A program made the translations under genes and the position numbers. DNA of 46,749 bases from an uncultured Lachnospiraceae bacterium (GTDB taxonomy: Bacteria; Bacillota; Clostridia; Lachnospirales; Lachnospiraceae), in assembly GCA_910586725.1 (NCBI GenBank), contig CAJUJL010000023.1, positions 1-46,749 of the forward strand. Reading direction: 5' to 3'. Position 1 is the first letter of the stretch; every line of letters starts with the position of its first letter. Of the stretch, positions 16,182 through 24,895 are shown one piece after another. The notes beneath the pieces are model-generated. The model was not told where the DNA came from and did no database searches. It saw nothing but the letters and a program-made list of their open reading frames with translations.

Positions 16182-17819
16182 ATGGAACCGAAAGCAAATA
16201 AAGGAAAGTCACGTTTGATCAAAGCGGCAATTCTTTTTCTTGGGGTTGCCGCAGTTGTTTACGCCGGCCTTTCCGTATTTTTTTTCAGTCATTTTTTGCC
16301 GGCGACAACGCTCAATGGAATATCCGTATCCGGTAAATCGCAAAAAGATGTAGAGGAAATGATTGTAAAAGAAATAGACGGATATGAGATGGCCATTTGC
16401 GAGCGGGACGGCGAAGAAGAAATAATAAAAGGGAAAGATATTGCACTGAAACCGGAATTCGGCGACAATATTTTGAAAAAAATCAAGGAGCAGAATGCAT
16501 TTTCATGGCCATTGGCATTTTTCAATCCGCAGAAATTACAGGAAAACACTATGGTTGTTTTTGACAAAGTGAAATTGCAGGAGGCGGCGAATGGGCTGCA
16601 ATGCATGCAGGAAGAGAATCAGGTCAGCCCCAAAGACGCTTATTGTTCACAATATCATGCGGACGGCTATAAAATTGTGCCGGAAGAACAGGGGAGCCGG
16701 ATTAAGAAAAAACGGCTGCTGTCTGTTTTGGAAGAAGGCGTTTCCAATTTGAAAAAATCGGTGTCTTTGGAAGAAGAGGCATGTTATGAAACGCCGAGCA
16801 TTACTTCGGAAGACGAAGGCCTGATAAAACTGGCGGATACGCTCAATGCGTATACGGGCGTTACGCTGACGTATGATGTGGGAGAGAAGCAGGAAACGCT
16901 TGACGGGAGCATTACGCATGCATGGATGCTCATCGACGGTATGGATGTTTCGATTGATGAGGAAGCGGTAGGCGCTTATGTAGACAAGCTGGCAGCCGAT
17001 TATAACACGGCATTTCGGAAACATACGCTTAAAACTTCCTATGATAAAGAAGTCGAGATTGTAAATGGAGATTATGGATGGAAAATTGACAAAGAGGGAG
17101 AAAAAGAGCAGATTATCAAGGATCTGAAAGGCGGAAAATCATTGACCAGGGAAATTACATATTCCCAGAGGGCAAAAAGCCATGGAGAAAATGATTATGG
17201 GGACACTTATGTGGAAATCAATCTGACGGCACAGCATTTGTTTTTTTATAAAGACGGCTCTCTGATTGTGGAATCTGATTTTGTGTCCGGCAATCTTTCT
17301 AAAAACTATGACACGCCTACCGGAATATACGGATTGACTTATAAGGAAAGGGACGCGGTATTGAGAGGGGAAAACTATGCCTCCCCGGTCACATACTGGA
17401 TGCCGTACTGCAATAACGTGGGAATGCACGACGCTTCCTGGAGAAGCAGTTTTGGAGGAAATATTTACAAGACAAGCGGCTCGCACGGATGTATCAATCT
17501 GCCCAAAAGCGCTGCGGAAAAAATATTTGAACATATTCAGGAAGGGGATCCTGTGCTTGTTTATACGCTTCCCGGCACGGAAAGTCCGGCGGCAGTGGCT
17601 CAGGAGGCAGCGCATGTCGTCAGTTTAATCAACGCGATCGGAGAGGTGACGTTTGAAAGCGAGACGGCCATTCAAACGGCAAGAAAGCTTTATGATCTGC
17701 TGACTCCGGCAGGACGCTCCCAGGTAACCAATTATGATCTTTTAACGGCGTCTGAAGCGCAGCTTGCGGCGTTGAAAGAGCTTTTAGCGGCTTCAGGACA
17801 GACAGTTCCGCCGCAATAG
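16182..17819 (+). CDS. Membrane-anchored L,D-transpeptidase (YkuD)
   Basis: The 545-aa product cross-links peptidoglycan, or attaches groups to it, through meso-diaminopimelate. It has a short cytosolic head, one membrane anchor (about 14-36), a long region with two putative peptidoglycan-binding repeats (about 40-330), and a YkuD domain. The catalytic His is in GMHDASW near 414 and the nucleophilic Cys in SGSHGCINLP near 437. A further 75 residues after the catalytic domain, with VVSLINAIGEV and ARKLYDLLTPAGRSQVTNY, resemble linker repeats of secreted clostridial proteins. GGGAAGGAG precedes the ATG. The tcdA gene begins 16 bases after the stop. Confidence 0.92.
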   Translation: MEPKANKGKSRLIKAAILFLGVAAVVYAGLSVFFFSHFLPATTLNGISVSGKSQKDVEEMIVKEIDGYEMAICERDGEEEIIKGKDIALKPEFGDNILKKIKEQNAFSWPLAFFNPQKLQENTMVVFDKVKLQEAANGLQCMQEENQVSPKDAYCSQYHADGYKIVPEEQGSRIKKKRLLSVLEEGVSNLKKSVSLEEEACYETPSITSEDEGLIKLADTLNAYTGVTLTYDVGEKQETLDGSITHAWMLIDGMDVSIDEEAVGAYVDKLAADYNTAFRKHTLKTSYDKEVEIVNGDYGWKIDKEGEKEQIIKDLKGGKSLTREITYSQRAKSHGENDYGDTYVEINLTAQHLFFYKDGSLIVESDFVSGNLSKNYDTPTGIYGLTYKERDAVLRGENYASPVTYWMPYCNNVGMHDASWRSSFGGNIYKTSGSHGCINLPKSAAEKIFEHIQEGDPVLVYTLPGTESPAAVAQEAAHVVSLINAIGEVTFESETAIQTARKLYDLLTPAGRSQVTNYDLLTASEAQLAALKELLAASGQTVPPQ

Positions 17820-17835
17820 AGGCAAAGGAGGAAGG

Positions 17836-18540
17836 ATGCCAGACTGGTTGACAAGAACAGAATCTCTTTTAGGAAAAGAGGCGATAGACAAACTCTTAAA
17901 TTCCCGCATTGCGGTGTTTGGCATTGGGGGCGTGGGAGGATATATATGCGAAGGACTTGCCAGAAGCGGCGTAGGCGCATTTGATCTGATTGACAGCGAC
18001 CGGGTATGCCCGTCGAATCTGAACCGGCAGATAATTGCCACAAGAAAGACGATTGGAAGATATAAGACAGAAGTAATGAAAGAGCGCATATTAGAGATTA
18101 ATCCGGATGCGGACGTAAGGATTTACAATCGTTTTTTTCTTCCGGAAAATGCAGATGAATTTCCGTTTGAAGAATACGATTATGTGGCGGACGCGGTAGA
18201 CACGGTGACGGCAAAAATCGCGCTCATTCAAAAAGCAAAAGACGGGAATGTCCCAATCATCAGCAGCATGGGAGCCGGCAATAAGCTGGATGGGAGCATG
18301 TTTCAGGCGGCGGACATCTATCAGACGAAGGTCTGCCCGCTGGCAAGGGTCATGCGGCGTGAATTAAAAAAAAGAGGCATTCGCGAGTTGAAAGTTGTCT
18401 ATTCCCAGGAGGAGCCAATTTCCCGGGCGAAAGAATGTGCGGAAAGCGGGAGAATACCGGGCAGCGTGGCGTTTGTGCCATCTGTGGCGGGATTGCTGAT
18501 TGCGGGCGAAATTGTAAAAGATTTGATGAAATTTGAATAA
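17836..18540 (+). CDS. tcdA: tRNA threonylcarbamoyladenosine dehydratase
   Basis: The E1-like enzyme uses ATP to dehydrate t6A at tRNA position 37 to its cyclic form. The 234-aa product shows the nucleotide-binding glycine motif GIGGVGGYICEGLARSG, the acidic DLIDSDRV, SNLNRQI with the conserved Asn and Arg, and the TcdA-type opening DWLTRTESLLG. It follows the L,D-transpeptidase gene by 16 bases with AGGAGG before the ATG. It lacks the C-terminal tail of the E. coli protein, as do many Firmicute homologues. Confidence 0.93.
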   Translation: MPDWLTRTESLLGKEAIDKLLNSRIAVFGIGGVGGYICEGLARSGVGAFDLIDSDRVCPSNLNRQIIATRKTIGRYKTEVMKERILEINPDADVRIYNRFFLPENADEFPFEEYDYVADAVDTVTAKIALIQKAKDGNVPIISSMGAGNKLDGSMFQAADIYQTKVCPLARVMRRELKKRGIRELKVVYSQEEPISRAKECAESGRIPGSVAFVPSVAGLLIAGEIVKDLMKFE

Positions 18541-18556
18541 TTTTTATAAAAACGGC

Positions 18557-18584
18557 TTGTAAAATTGAGTGTATGGGTTATAAT
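18557..18584 (+). promoter_or_regulatory. Sigma-A promoter of the transketolase pair
   Basis: TTGTAA, a 16-bp spacer and TATAAT lie 48 bases before the first transketolase subunit. Confidence 0.7.
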
Positions 18585-18632
18585 CTTAATGCTAGGAAGT
18601 TGTATTATGTTAGATAGAAAAGGAGAACAGCA

Positions 18633-19466
18633 ATGGATAGACCAGAACTAAAGAAGATGGCACATGAAGTCCGTAAAGGGATCTTAACTTCAATTTACAG
18701 TGCAAAAGCAGGGCATCCGGGAGGATCTTTGTCCGCTGCGGAACTTTTTACGTACCTGTATTTTGAAGAGCTGAACGTAGATCCGAAGAATCCTCAGATG
18801 GAAGATCGGGACCGTTTTGTATTATCCAAAGGACACACGGCTCCGGGGCTTTACGCGGCTCTTGCGCATCGTGGTTTTTTTCCGGTGGAAGATCTGGAAA
18901 CGCTTCGTCACACAGGGAGTTATCTGCAGGGACATCCGGATATGAAATGTGTGCCCGGCGTAGATATGTCGACGGGTTCTTTAGGACAGGGATTTTCGGC
19001 GGCAGTCGGAATGGCGCTTGCAGCCAAAATGGATCAAAAGGATTATCGTGTATATGCTCTCTGCGGAGACGGAGAAATTCAGGAAGGCCAGATATGGGAA
19101 GCGGCTATGTTTGCGGGGCATCGAAAATTGGATAATCTTGTCGTAATCATAGATCATAACAAACTTCAGATTGACGGAAGAGTTGAGGATGTGTGTTCTC
19201 CATATCCGATAGATAAGAAATTTCAGGCTTTTCATTTTCATACAATTACGATAGACGGACATAATTTTGATGAAATTGCCGCGGCGTTCAAAGAAGCAAG
19301 GGAAACAAAGCATATGCCGACTGCAATTATTGCCAATACCATAAAGGGAAGAGGGATTTCTTTTATGGAAGACGCGGCGGAATGGCATGGAAAGGCGCCA
19401 AAAGAAGAAGAATTCAAAGTGGCAATGGAAGATTTGAGGAAAGCGGGGGAACAATTATGCCAGTAA
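18633..19466 (+). CDS. Transketolase, N-terminal (thiamine diphosphate-binding) subunit
   Basis: The 277-aa product is the first half of a split transketolase, which moves two-carbon units between sugar phosphates in the pentose phosphate pathway. It has the opening SAKAGHPGGSLSAAEL, SKGHTAPGLYA, GSLGQGFSAAVG and the thiamine diphosphate motif GDGEIQEGQIWEA ending in DHNKLQIDG. The partner's ATG lies inside its last codons (10-base overlap), so the two are translationally coupled. Split transketolases are common in Clostridia and archaea. Confidence 0.95.
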   Translation: MDRPELKKMAHEVRKGILTSIYSAKAGHPGGSLSAAELFTYLYFEELNVDPKNPQMEDRDRFVLSKGHTAPGLYAALAHRGFFPVEDLETLRHTGSYLQGHPDMKCVPGVDMSTGSLGQGFSAAVGMALAAKMDQKDYRVYALCGDGEIQEGQIWEAAMFAGHRKLDNLVVIIDHNKLQIDGRVEDVCSPYPIDKKFQAFHFHTITIDGHNFDEIAAAFKEARETKHMPTAIIANTIKGRGISFMEDAAEWHGKAPKEEEFKVAMEDLRKAGEQLCQ

Positions 19467-20416
19467 GCAGGAATATAAATGAGTTGCCTAAGATTGCTAC
19501 CAGAGAAGGCTATGGACATACCCTGGTTGCGCTTGGAAGAGAAGATGAACGTATTGTAGTGCTGGATGCAGATCTTGCGGCTGCTACCAAGACAGGCATG
19601 TTTATGAAAGAATTTCCCCAAAGACATATTAACTGTGGCATTGCAGAGGCCAATATGGCGGGCATTGCCGCAGGGCTCGCTGCCAGCGGGAAGATTCCGT
19701 TTATGAGTACATTTGCCATGTTTGTGGCGGGGCGGGCGTATGAGCAGATCCGCAGTTCCATCGGGTATCCTGGCTTAAATGTCAAAATCGGCGCGACGCA
19801 CGCGGGAATTTCGGTGGGTGAAGACGGCGCGACGCATCAGTGCAACGAGGATATTGCGCTTATGCGTACGATACCCGGGATGGTGATTATCAATCCAAGC
19901 GACGATATTGAAGCGAGAGCGGCGGTAAGAGCTGCTTATGCGTATAAAGGCCCTGTATATATGCGTTTTGGACGCCTGGCTGTTCCGGTTTTTAATGACA
20001 GGGAAGATTATAAATTTGAGCTGGGCAAAGGGATTGTACTGCGGGAAGGAAAAGACATCACCATATTTGCGACGGGACTGTGCGTGGTAGAATCTTTATA
20101 TGCCGCAGAGATGCTTGCCGCAGACGGAATTGATGTGGAATTAATTAATATTCATACGATTAAGCCGCTGGACGAAGAACTGGTTGCCGCATCCGCCGCC
20201 AAGACAAAGCGGGTGTTTACCGTTGAAGAGCATTCGGTGATTGGAGGGCTTGGTGCGGCAGTCTGTGAGACGCTTAGCGAGAAATGCCCTGTGAAGGTAA
20301 CCAGAATCGGGATGAACGATATTTTTGGAGAGTCCGGCCCCGCGGTAGAGCTTTTGCACAAATACGGGCTGGATGCAGAGGGAATTTACAGGAAAATTAA
20401 AGAGGCATTGAAATAG
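19457..20416 (+). CDS. Transketolase, C-terminal subunit
   Basis: The 319-aa product carries the pyrimidine-binding and C-terminal transketolase domains. Recognisable parts are VVLDADLAAATKT, the catalytic-Glu region NCGIAEANMAGIAAGLA, and THAGISVGEDGATHQ; the C-terminal domain has VFTVEEHSVIGGLG. I place the start at the ATG at 19457, after GCGGGGGA; a longer frame from 19382 would lie deep inside the partner gene. It works as a heteromer with the product of 18633-19466. Confidence 0.95.
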   Translation: MPVSRNINELPKIATREGYGHTLVALGREDERIVVLDADLAAATKTGMFMKEFPQRHINCGIAEANMAGIAAGLAASGKIPFMSTFAMFVAGRAYEQIRSSIGYPGLNVKIGATHAGISVGEDGATHQCNEDIALMRTIPGMVIINPSDDIEARAAVRAAYAYKGPVYMRFGRLAVPVFNDREDYKFELGKGIVLREGKDITIFATGLCVVESLYAAEMLAADGIDVELINIHTIKPLDEELVAASAAKTKRVFTVEEHSVIGGLGAAVCETLSEKCPVKVTRIGMNDIFGESGPAVELLHKYGLDAEGIYRKIKEALK

Positions 20417-20434
20417 ACATTAACAAATTATGGC

Positions 20435-20475
20435 AAAGAGCCGATATAGCTTTTAAGAAAGCATATCGGTTCTTT
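20435..20475 (+). terminator. Terminator after the transketolase pair
   Basis: AAAGAGCCGATAT pairs with ATATCGGTTCTTT, and the inner AGCTTT with AAAGC. The T tail is short. Confidence 0.7.
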
Positions 20476-20574
20476 GTTATGTTTTCGGAAACGTAAACGG
20501 AGTTACAAAGCATATGTCCCAATCATATTTTACGCCAGTCGTAAGATTTTTGGAAAATCAAGGAGGATACGAGC

Positions 20575-21333
20575 ATGAATCAGGTAACGCAATCAGATGT
20601 AATCAGCAGTTATGCATCTGCGTCCGGCGCAGGCGCTATGGAAAAATCAGATGCAAAGAAATCAAAAGTAGGTGGGGCAGTCATAGGATCCCCCGAATTA
20701 AGCGACAAAGCAAAAAAATATTATGAGCAATTAAAAAAGAAATATTCCAACATGGATTTTATTTTAGTCAGCAAAGATAAAAAAGCCGAAGCTCAGGCAA
20801 ATGCAGGAAAGTATGCGAATGCAAACCGCATGGTCGTTTTGATTGACGAGGAGAAAATTGAGCGTATGGCGGTAGATGAAGAGTACCGCAAGAAATACGA
20901 GGCCATTATCGGCGGCGCGAAAAATCAGCTTTCTCAATTAAAAGACAGCCTTGGAGCGAATGCTTCCAGTGTGAAAACCTATGGAATGCAGGTGAATGAC
21001 GGCGGCAATGCTTCGTTTTTTGCAGTGATTGATAAGTCTCTTGCAGCGCAGAGAGATCGAATCGAAAAGAGGGCGGCACAGAAGAAACAGGATCAGAAAG
21101 AAGCCAAAAAAGCCGCGGAAGAGAAACGGTATGAGAAGCGAAAGACGGAGAAAGAACAGCAGGCAGACAGGCTAAAGCAGGATTGGGACGATGAGAATAC
21201 CGTTACGGTAACGGCATCCTCGGTAGAAGAGCTGATCCAGAAGATTAACAGCACGATTTCCATGGGAATGAGTGACTATGTAAGGACGGAACAGGAATCA
21301 TGGGTAGGAGGAAATGTGGACTTCTACGGATAA
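20575..21333 (+). CDS. Charged helical protein of a Lachnospiraceae family (DUF6033-like)
   Basis: The 252-aa product has no signal peptide or membrane segment. An N-terminal tail is followed by an alpha/beta-looking core (MDFILVSKDKKAE, ANRMVVLIDEEK), then a strongly charged coiled coil (about 160-200, Lys/Glu/Gln/Ala-rich) and the C-terminal VTVTASSVEELIQKIN. I believe this resembles proteins labelled DUF6033, which I cannot verify here. Core plus charged coiled coil also describes the product of 43473-44186, and both may belong to one set. CAAGGAGG precedes the ATG. The gene stands alone. Function unknown. Confidence 0.8.
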   Translation: MNQVTQSDVISSYASASGAGAMEKSDAKKSKVGGAVIGSPELSDKAKKYYEQLKKKYSNMDFILVSKDKKAEAQANAGKYANANRMVVLIDEEKIERMAVDEEYRKKYEAIIGGAKNQLSQLKDSLGANASSVKTYGMQVNDGGNASFFAVIDKSLAAQRDRIEKRAAQKKQDQKEAKKAAEEKRYEKRKTEKEQQADRLKQDWDDENTVTVTASSVEELIQKINSTISMGMSDYVRTEQESWVGGNVDFYG

Positions 21334-21350
21334 GCAAAAAGCAGATCTCA

Positions 21351-22508
21351 CTATATCATTTTAAGCAGACAGACCGCTCGTGCCAGCCACGAGTGGTTTT
21401 CTTTTGCCTTGAAATATCCGTTTTGGGAAATAGTTTCCAGATGCTCTTTGTCTGTCAGAAGATGCGCAATTTTATCCGCGGCTTCTTTTGGCTGGGAGGC
21501 GTCGTAAAAACAGAGATCCTTTCCGTCCTGAAACTGTTCTTTTAGCAGCGGGGAGGCATCCGTCAGACAGAGGCTGTGATTTAGCATAGAAGAATATATG
21601 CGGTCATGCGTCCCGTTTTTAAATCCCGGAAGCAGATTCAGCGTGATTTTTGATTGCCGAAACAGGGCAAATGTATCAGAAAAAGAAATGTCGTCTATGA
21701 TGTTTATTTGCGAAAAACCGGAAAGGGGAGATTTTCTCCATCCGTTTCCGCAAAGCGTCAGCGGGAGCTTTTCTCTGGCAAGGGAAAGCAGAAGCTCTTC
21801 CCGTGAAAATGCACGCAGATAGCTGTCGCAGAGAAAACACGCCTGCATATGAAGCGGAAAAGTTTCTTCAATAATTTCACTTTCTTCCAAAGAGGGAAGG
21901 AGCTGGCGCAGAGCGTCTTCCTGCGTCAGAGAAACATCGTTTTGCATCCGGTCAATTAATTTTTTGGTGATTTCACCAAGAAAAGAAGGGGAAGATAAGA
22001 TGGACTGTTCTACCTGGCGATAATCCGTATATGTGCCTGAAAATAACAGATCCGTCTGTTTTTGGGGATAAGACGCGCTGTCTGGAAGCAGATCTTCTCC
22101 CGTCATTGGGAAAAATGCAGCGGATTTTATATGTGTATAATGTTTGCATATGTATGCCGCGTGGTTTTGATCCAGACATAGAACATGAAAATCGGATATT
22201 TTTTGCTTTAATGTGTCGTGGTGGTATAGCGGGTGGTCTAAAATGATGTCATAAAACGGAGCATGGATCTGGTCGAGAAAATAACTTCCGTCATCCATTT
22301 TCACGCGGGGAAGTTCCGAATTGAAATCAAATATGGCGTCAAAGGTCCGATTGGCCAGGCGTTCCATGGCTTCTAAGGGTTCTTTTGCGGAAGAGAAGAA
22401 TTCAATCTCTGCGCCGCAATCGCGCAGCGCTTTCGCAAGAGAATCCGCAAAATACAAATAAGAATTGTAACATACCGGCTTTATAGAAAAAATGAGAAAA
22501 TGTTTCAT
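21351..22508 (-). CDS. CgeB-like glycosyltransferase
   Basis: The 385-aa product resembles CgeB/DUF3880 glycosyltransferases. The N-terminal half has a GT-B fold beginning KHFLIFSIKPVCYNSYLYF. The C-terminal Glyco_trans_1_2-like half has LNLLPGFKNGTHDRIYSSM, where the His-Asp-Arg is typical, and EQFQDGKDLCFYD. It probably transfers a sugar to a surface or secreted acceptor; donor and acceptor are unknown. It is transcribed from its own promoter, AAAGGAG precedes the ATG, and it converges on the 20575 gene with only 17 bases between stop codons. Confidence 0.82.
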   Translation of the reverse strand: MKHFLIFSIKPVCYNSYLYFADSLAKALRDCGAEIEFFSSAKEPLEAMERLANRTFDAIFDFNSELPRVKMDDGSYFLDQIHAPFYDIILDHPLYHHDTLKQKISDFHVLCLDQNHAAYICKHYTHIKSAAFFPMTGEDLLPDSASYPQKQTDLLFSGTYTDYRQVEQSILSSPSFLGEITKKLIDRMQNDVSLTQEDALRQLLPSLEESEIIEETFPLHMQACFLCDSYLRAFSREELLLSLAREKLPLTLCGNGWRKSPLSGFSQINIIDDISFSDTFALFRQSKITLNLLPGFKNGTHDRIYSSMLNHSLCLTDASPLLKEQFQDGKDLCFYDASQPKEAADKIAHLLTDKEHLETISQNGYFKAKENHSWLARAVCLLKMI

Positions 22509-22543
22509 GGTAAAAACTCCTTTTCTTATACGGGATTTGTTCT

Positions 22544-22572
22544 ATTATAATGCATACTCCATTCTTTCTCAA
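22544..22572 (-). promoter_or_regulatory. Sigma-A promoter of the glycosyltransferase gene
   Basis: On the minus strand TTGAGA (22567-22572), a 17-bp spacer and TATAAT (22544-22549) lie 36 bases before the start codon. Confidence 0.7.
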
Positions 22573-22686
22573 TCTCTTTTATCGGTCCCAAAGAGCCTTT
22601 AAGAAAAATTATTTACTTATGCGTTTGACGTTGCAATAACGTGACAATAATATAAAAAGAACTGGGATGGGACTGCAAAAAATAAG

Positions 22687-22715
22687 TTGAACCATTTTGG
22701 GCCAAGTAGTATAAT
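22687..22715 (+). promoter_or_regulatory. Sigma-A promoter of the Fe-S assembly pair
   Basis: TTGAAC, a 17-bp spacer and TATAAT lie 31 bases before the sufC-like start. The -35 box lies over a possible upstream in-frame start, excluding it. Confidence 0.75.
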
Positions 22716-22746
22716 ACGAAAGAACGTGCAGAAGAGGAGGTTATTC

Positions 22747-23472
22747 ATGTTAGAATTAAGAAATATATCCTATGAGGTGGAAGACGAGCAGGCAAGCCGG
22801 GAAATCCTGAAAGATGTGAACCTTACCATCCGGGATCATTTTGTTGCGATTACAGGGCCTAACGGAGGAGGGAAATCTACGCTTGCCAAAATTATTGCGG
22901 GGATTCTTATGCCGACGTCCGGGCAGATCCTTTTGGATGGAGAAGATATAACGAATTTTGGCATTACAGAACGTGCAAAAGCCGGAATCAGCTATGCATT
23001 TCAGCAGCCGGTTCATTTCAAGGGACTGACGGTAAAAGATCTGGTTTCCCTGGCGGCGGGACGCGCGATGACGGTTCCTGAAATATGTGAGATCCTTTCG
23101 GAGGTAGGATTGTGCGCCAAGGAATATATTGACAGGGAAATCAACAGCAGTCTTTCCGGGGGAGAGTTAAAGCGTATTGAAATTGCTATGATTACGGCAA
23201 GAAGCGCCCGTCTTTCTATTTTTGACGAGCCGGAAGCAGGGATTGACCTTTGGAGCTTTAACAGTTTAATTCATGTGTTTGAAAAGATGCGGAAAGAAAT
23301 TAACGGAATGATTTTGATTATTTCTCATCAGGAGAGAATTTTAAATATTGCGGATCGTATTGTTTTGATTGCAGACGGCGTTGTTTCTGCGGAAGGAACC
23401 AGGGAGGAGATTATGCCGAAGCTTTTAAATACGGAAGGGACCTGCAGTGCGCTGACCGATAAGGCAAAGTAG
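22747..23472 (+). CDS. sufC: Fe-S assembly ABC-type ATPase (SufC/SmsC-like)
   Basis: The 241-aa product is the cytosolic ATPase of SUF-type Fe-S cluster assembly. It has Walker A GPNGGGKSTL, Q-loop AFQQPV, signature SLSGGELKRIEIA, Walker B LSIFDEPEAGID and the switch His in IISHQER. AGAGGAGG lies before the ATG at 22747. It is 10 bases before a single SufB/D-type scaffold gene. With no sufB, sufS or sufU nearby, the pair matches the minimal SUF-like (SmsCB) system of anaerobes. It should act with its neighbour as the ATP-driven scaffold. Confidence 0.9.
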   Translation: MLELRNISYEVEDEQASREILKDVNLTIRDHFVAITGPNGGGKSTLAKIIAGILMPTSGQILLDGEDITNFGITERAKAGISYAFQQPVHFKGLTVKDLVSLAAGRAMTVPEICEILSEVGLCAKEYIDREINSSLSGGELKRIEIAMITARSARLSIFDEPEAGIDLWSFNSLIHVFEKMRKEINGMILIISHQERILNIADRIVLIADGVVSAEGTREEIMPKLLNTEGTCSALTDKAK

Positions 23473-23482
23473 GAGGAAGACA

Positions 23483-24400
23483 ATGGATAAAATAGAAAAG
23501 AATCTTTTGGAACAGGTGGCCGGCCTTCATGAAATTCCGGCGGGAGCTTATAATATTCGTTCGAACGGCAAAATGTCCGGCAGAAATGTGACCGCCAATA
23601 TTGATATAATTACAAAAGAGGACAAGCAGGGAATCGACATTAAAATCAAACCAGGCACAAAGAAAGAAAGCGTGCATATTCCGGTTATTTTAAGTGAAAG
23701 CGGTTATCAGGAAATGGTGTACAATGATTTTTATATCGGAGAAGACTGTGACGTTACAATTATTGCGGGCTGCGGCATCCATAACTGCGGGGTGGATACC
23801 TCGAAGCACGCCGGCATTCATACGTTTTATGTAGGCAAAAATGCAAAGGTCCGTTATGTGGAAAAGCATTACGGCGAAGGCGACGGGAATGGGGAACGAA
23901 TTATGAATCCCATGACAGTAGTGCATTTGGAAGAGAACGCGCGCCTGGAAATGGAGACGACGCAGATCAAGGGGATTGATTCGACCAACCGCATCACAAA
24001 AGGCGACTTGAAAGCCGGAGCATGCTTAGAAGTGTATGAAAAAATTATGACGCATGGAAAACAGTATGCAAGGACAGAATTTGAAGTGGATTTAGACGGT
24101 GAAAATTGCAGCGCAAATGTGATTTCACGTTCTGTGGCGAGAGACGCTTCCTGTCAGGAATTTTTCTCAAAGATTAACGGAAATGCGGCTTGTGCCGGAC
24201 ACAGTGAGTGTGACGCCATTATCATGGATCAGGCTAATGTAACGGCAAGCCCGCAGCTTACGGCCAATCATGTGGAAGCCGGATTGATTCATGAAGCGGC
24301 TATTGGAAAAATAGCGGGAGAACAACTGATCAAACTGATGACGCTTGGACTGACCGAACAGGAAGCGGAGGCGCAAATTATCAGTGGATTTTTAAAGTAA
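23483..24400 (+). CDS. Single SufB/SufD-family scaffold protein (SmsB-like)
   Basis: The 305-aa product is a short SufBD-family protein. The repetitive beta-helix core (about 80-260) includes AGCGIHNCGVDTSKHAGIH, RSVARDASCQEFFSKINGN and the Asp/His-containing end ASPQLTANHVEAGLIHEAA typical of the family. Several Cys residues could ligate a nascent cluster. It is shorter than classical SufB or SufD and is the only such gene here, so it probably forms a homodimer with two SufC-like ATPases. Its stop codon lies in a 14-bp inverted repeat shared with the convergent gene. Confidence 0.88.
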   Translation: MDKIEKNLLEQVAGLHEIPAGAYNIRSNGKMSGRNVTANIDIITKEDKQGIDIKIKPGTKKESVHIPVILSESGYQEMVYNDFYIGEDCDVTIIAGCGIHNCGVDTSKHAGIHTFYVGKNAKVRYVEKHYGEGDGNGERIMNPMTVVHLEENARLEMETTQIKGIDSTNRITKGDLKAGACLEVYEKIMTHGKQYARTEFEVDLDGENCSANVISRSVARDASCQEFFSKINGNAACAGHSECDAIIMDQANVTASPQLTANHVEAGLIHEAAIGKIAGEQLIKLMTLGLTEQEAEAQIISGFLK

Positions 24401-24427
24401 TACGAAAATCAGAGATTTTCGTATTAC
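24397..24427. terminator. Perfect inverted repeat at two convergent stop codons
   Basis: GTAATACGAAAATC and GATTTTCGTATTAC form a perfect 14-bp stem with an AGA loop. The TAA stop of the SufBD gene is in the left arm and the stop of the minus-strand gene in the right. There is no long T tail. Confidence 0.65.
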
Positions 24428-24834
24428 TTCTGCAAGAACCGGAAACGATCTTCTTCCTCGCCGGATGTAAAGGCAGCGCTTCCGGAAATGTTTGCCTTGC
24501 GCAGACATTCGGTGCACAAAGAGCCAAATGAAATCGCTTTTCCGCATTTTTGACAGTGTATGTGTTTTACAGTAGGCTGCTGAAGTTCTTTGTATTCGAT
24601 GCGTCCTTCTCGGATCCAGCCTTTTACTTTAAAGAGCGGAATTTCAAACTCCTTCGCAACGTCGAATTCTGTTACGTCGTTTTCACGAATGAACTCTTTT
24701 ACCTGAGAAAAGAGGATACGTTCTTTACAGGCGGGACAAACTTCTTCGTTGTATTCTTCCGGGAGATCCCGGCGGCACTCTTTGCAAGACCTCATGTTGT
24801 TGCTAAAAAGTGATTCTGAAACAAGTGTTGCCAT
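24424..24834 (-). CDS. Double zinc-ribbon protein, flagellar-operon (YvyF-like) type
   Basis: The 136-aa product has one zinc site near the N-terminus (CKECRRDLPEE then CPACKE) and another near the C-terminus (HCQKCGKAISFGSLCTECLRK region). Between them lies a helix-turn-helix-like part (EFDVAKEFEIPLFKVKGWI). This layout resembles the flagellar operon protein YvyF, though no other flagellar gene is in the window. A role as nucleic-acid-binding regulator is inferred. AAAGGGGG lies 10 bases before the ATG. An in-frame Met at residue 14 is an alternative start. Confidence 0.75.
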   Translation of the reverse strand: MATLVSESLFSNNMRSCKECRRDLPEEYNEEVCPACKERILFSQVKEFIRENDVTEFDVAKEFEIPLFKVKGWIREGRIEYKELQQPTVKHIHCQKCGKAISFGSLCTECLRKANISGSAAFTSGEEEDRFRFLQK

Positions 24835-24895
24835 ATGTAATAAACCCCCTTTACAACTATTATATCACAAAAACACACAGAAAGGGAAGCCGCTA

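Noticed and set aside
20421..20447. Sigma-28-like site for the 20575 gene
   Set aside because: It has mismatches in both halves, lies 128 bases upstream and overlaps the transketolase terminator stem; kept only as weak support in a finding.
24749..24895. Longer N-terminus for glutamate racemase
   Set aside because: The extension lies antisense to the zinc-ribbon gene, and family proteins begin near the ATG at 24896, which has its own ribosome binding site.
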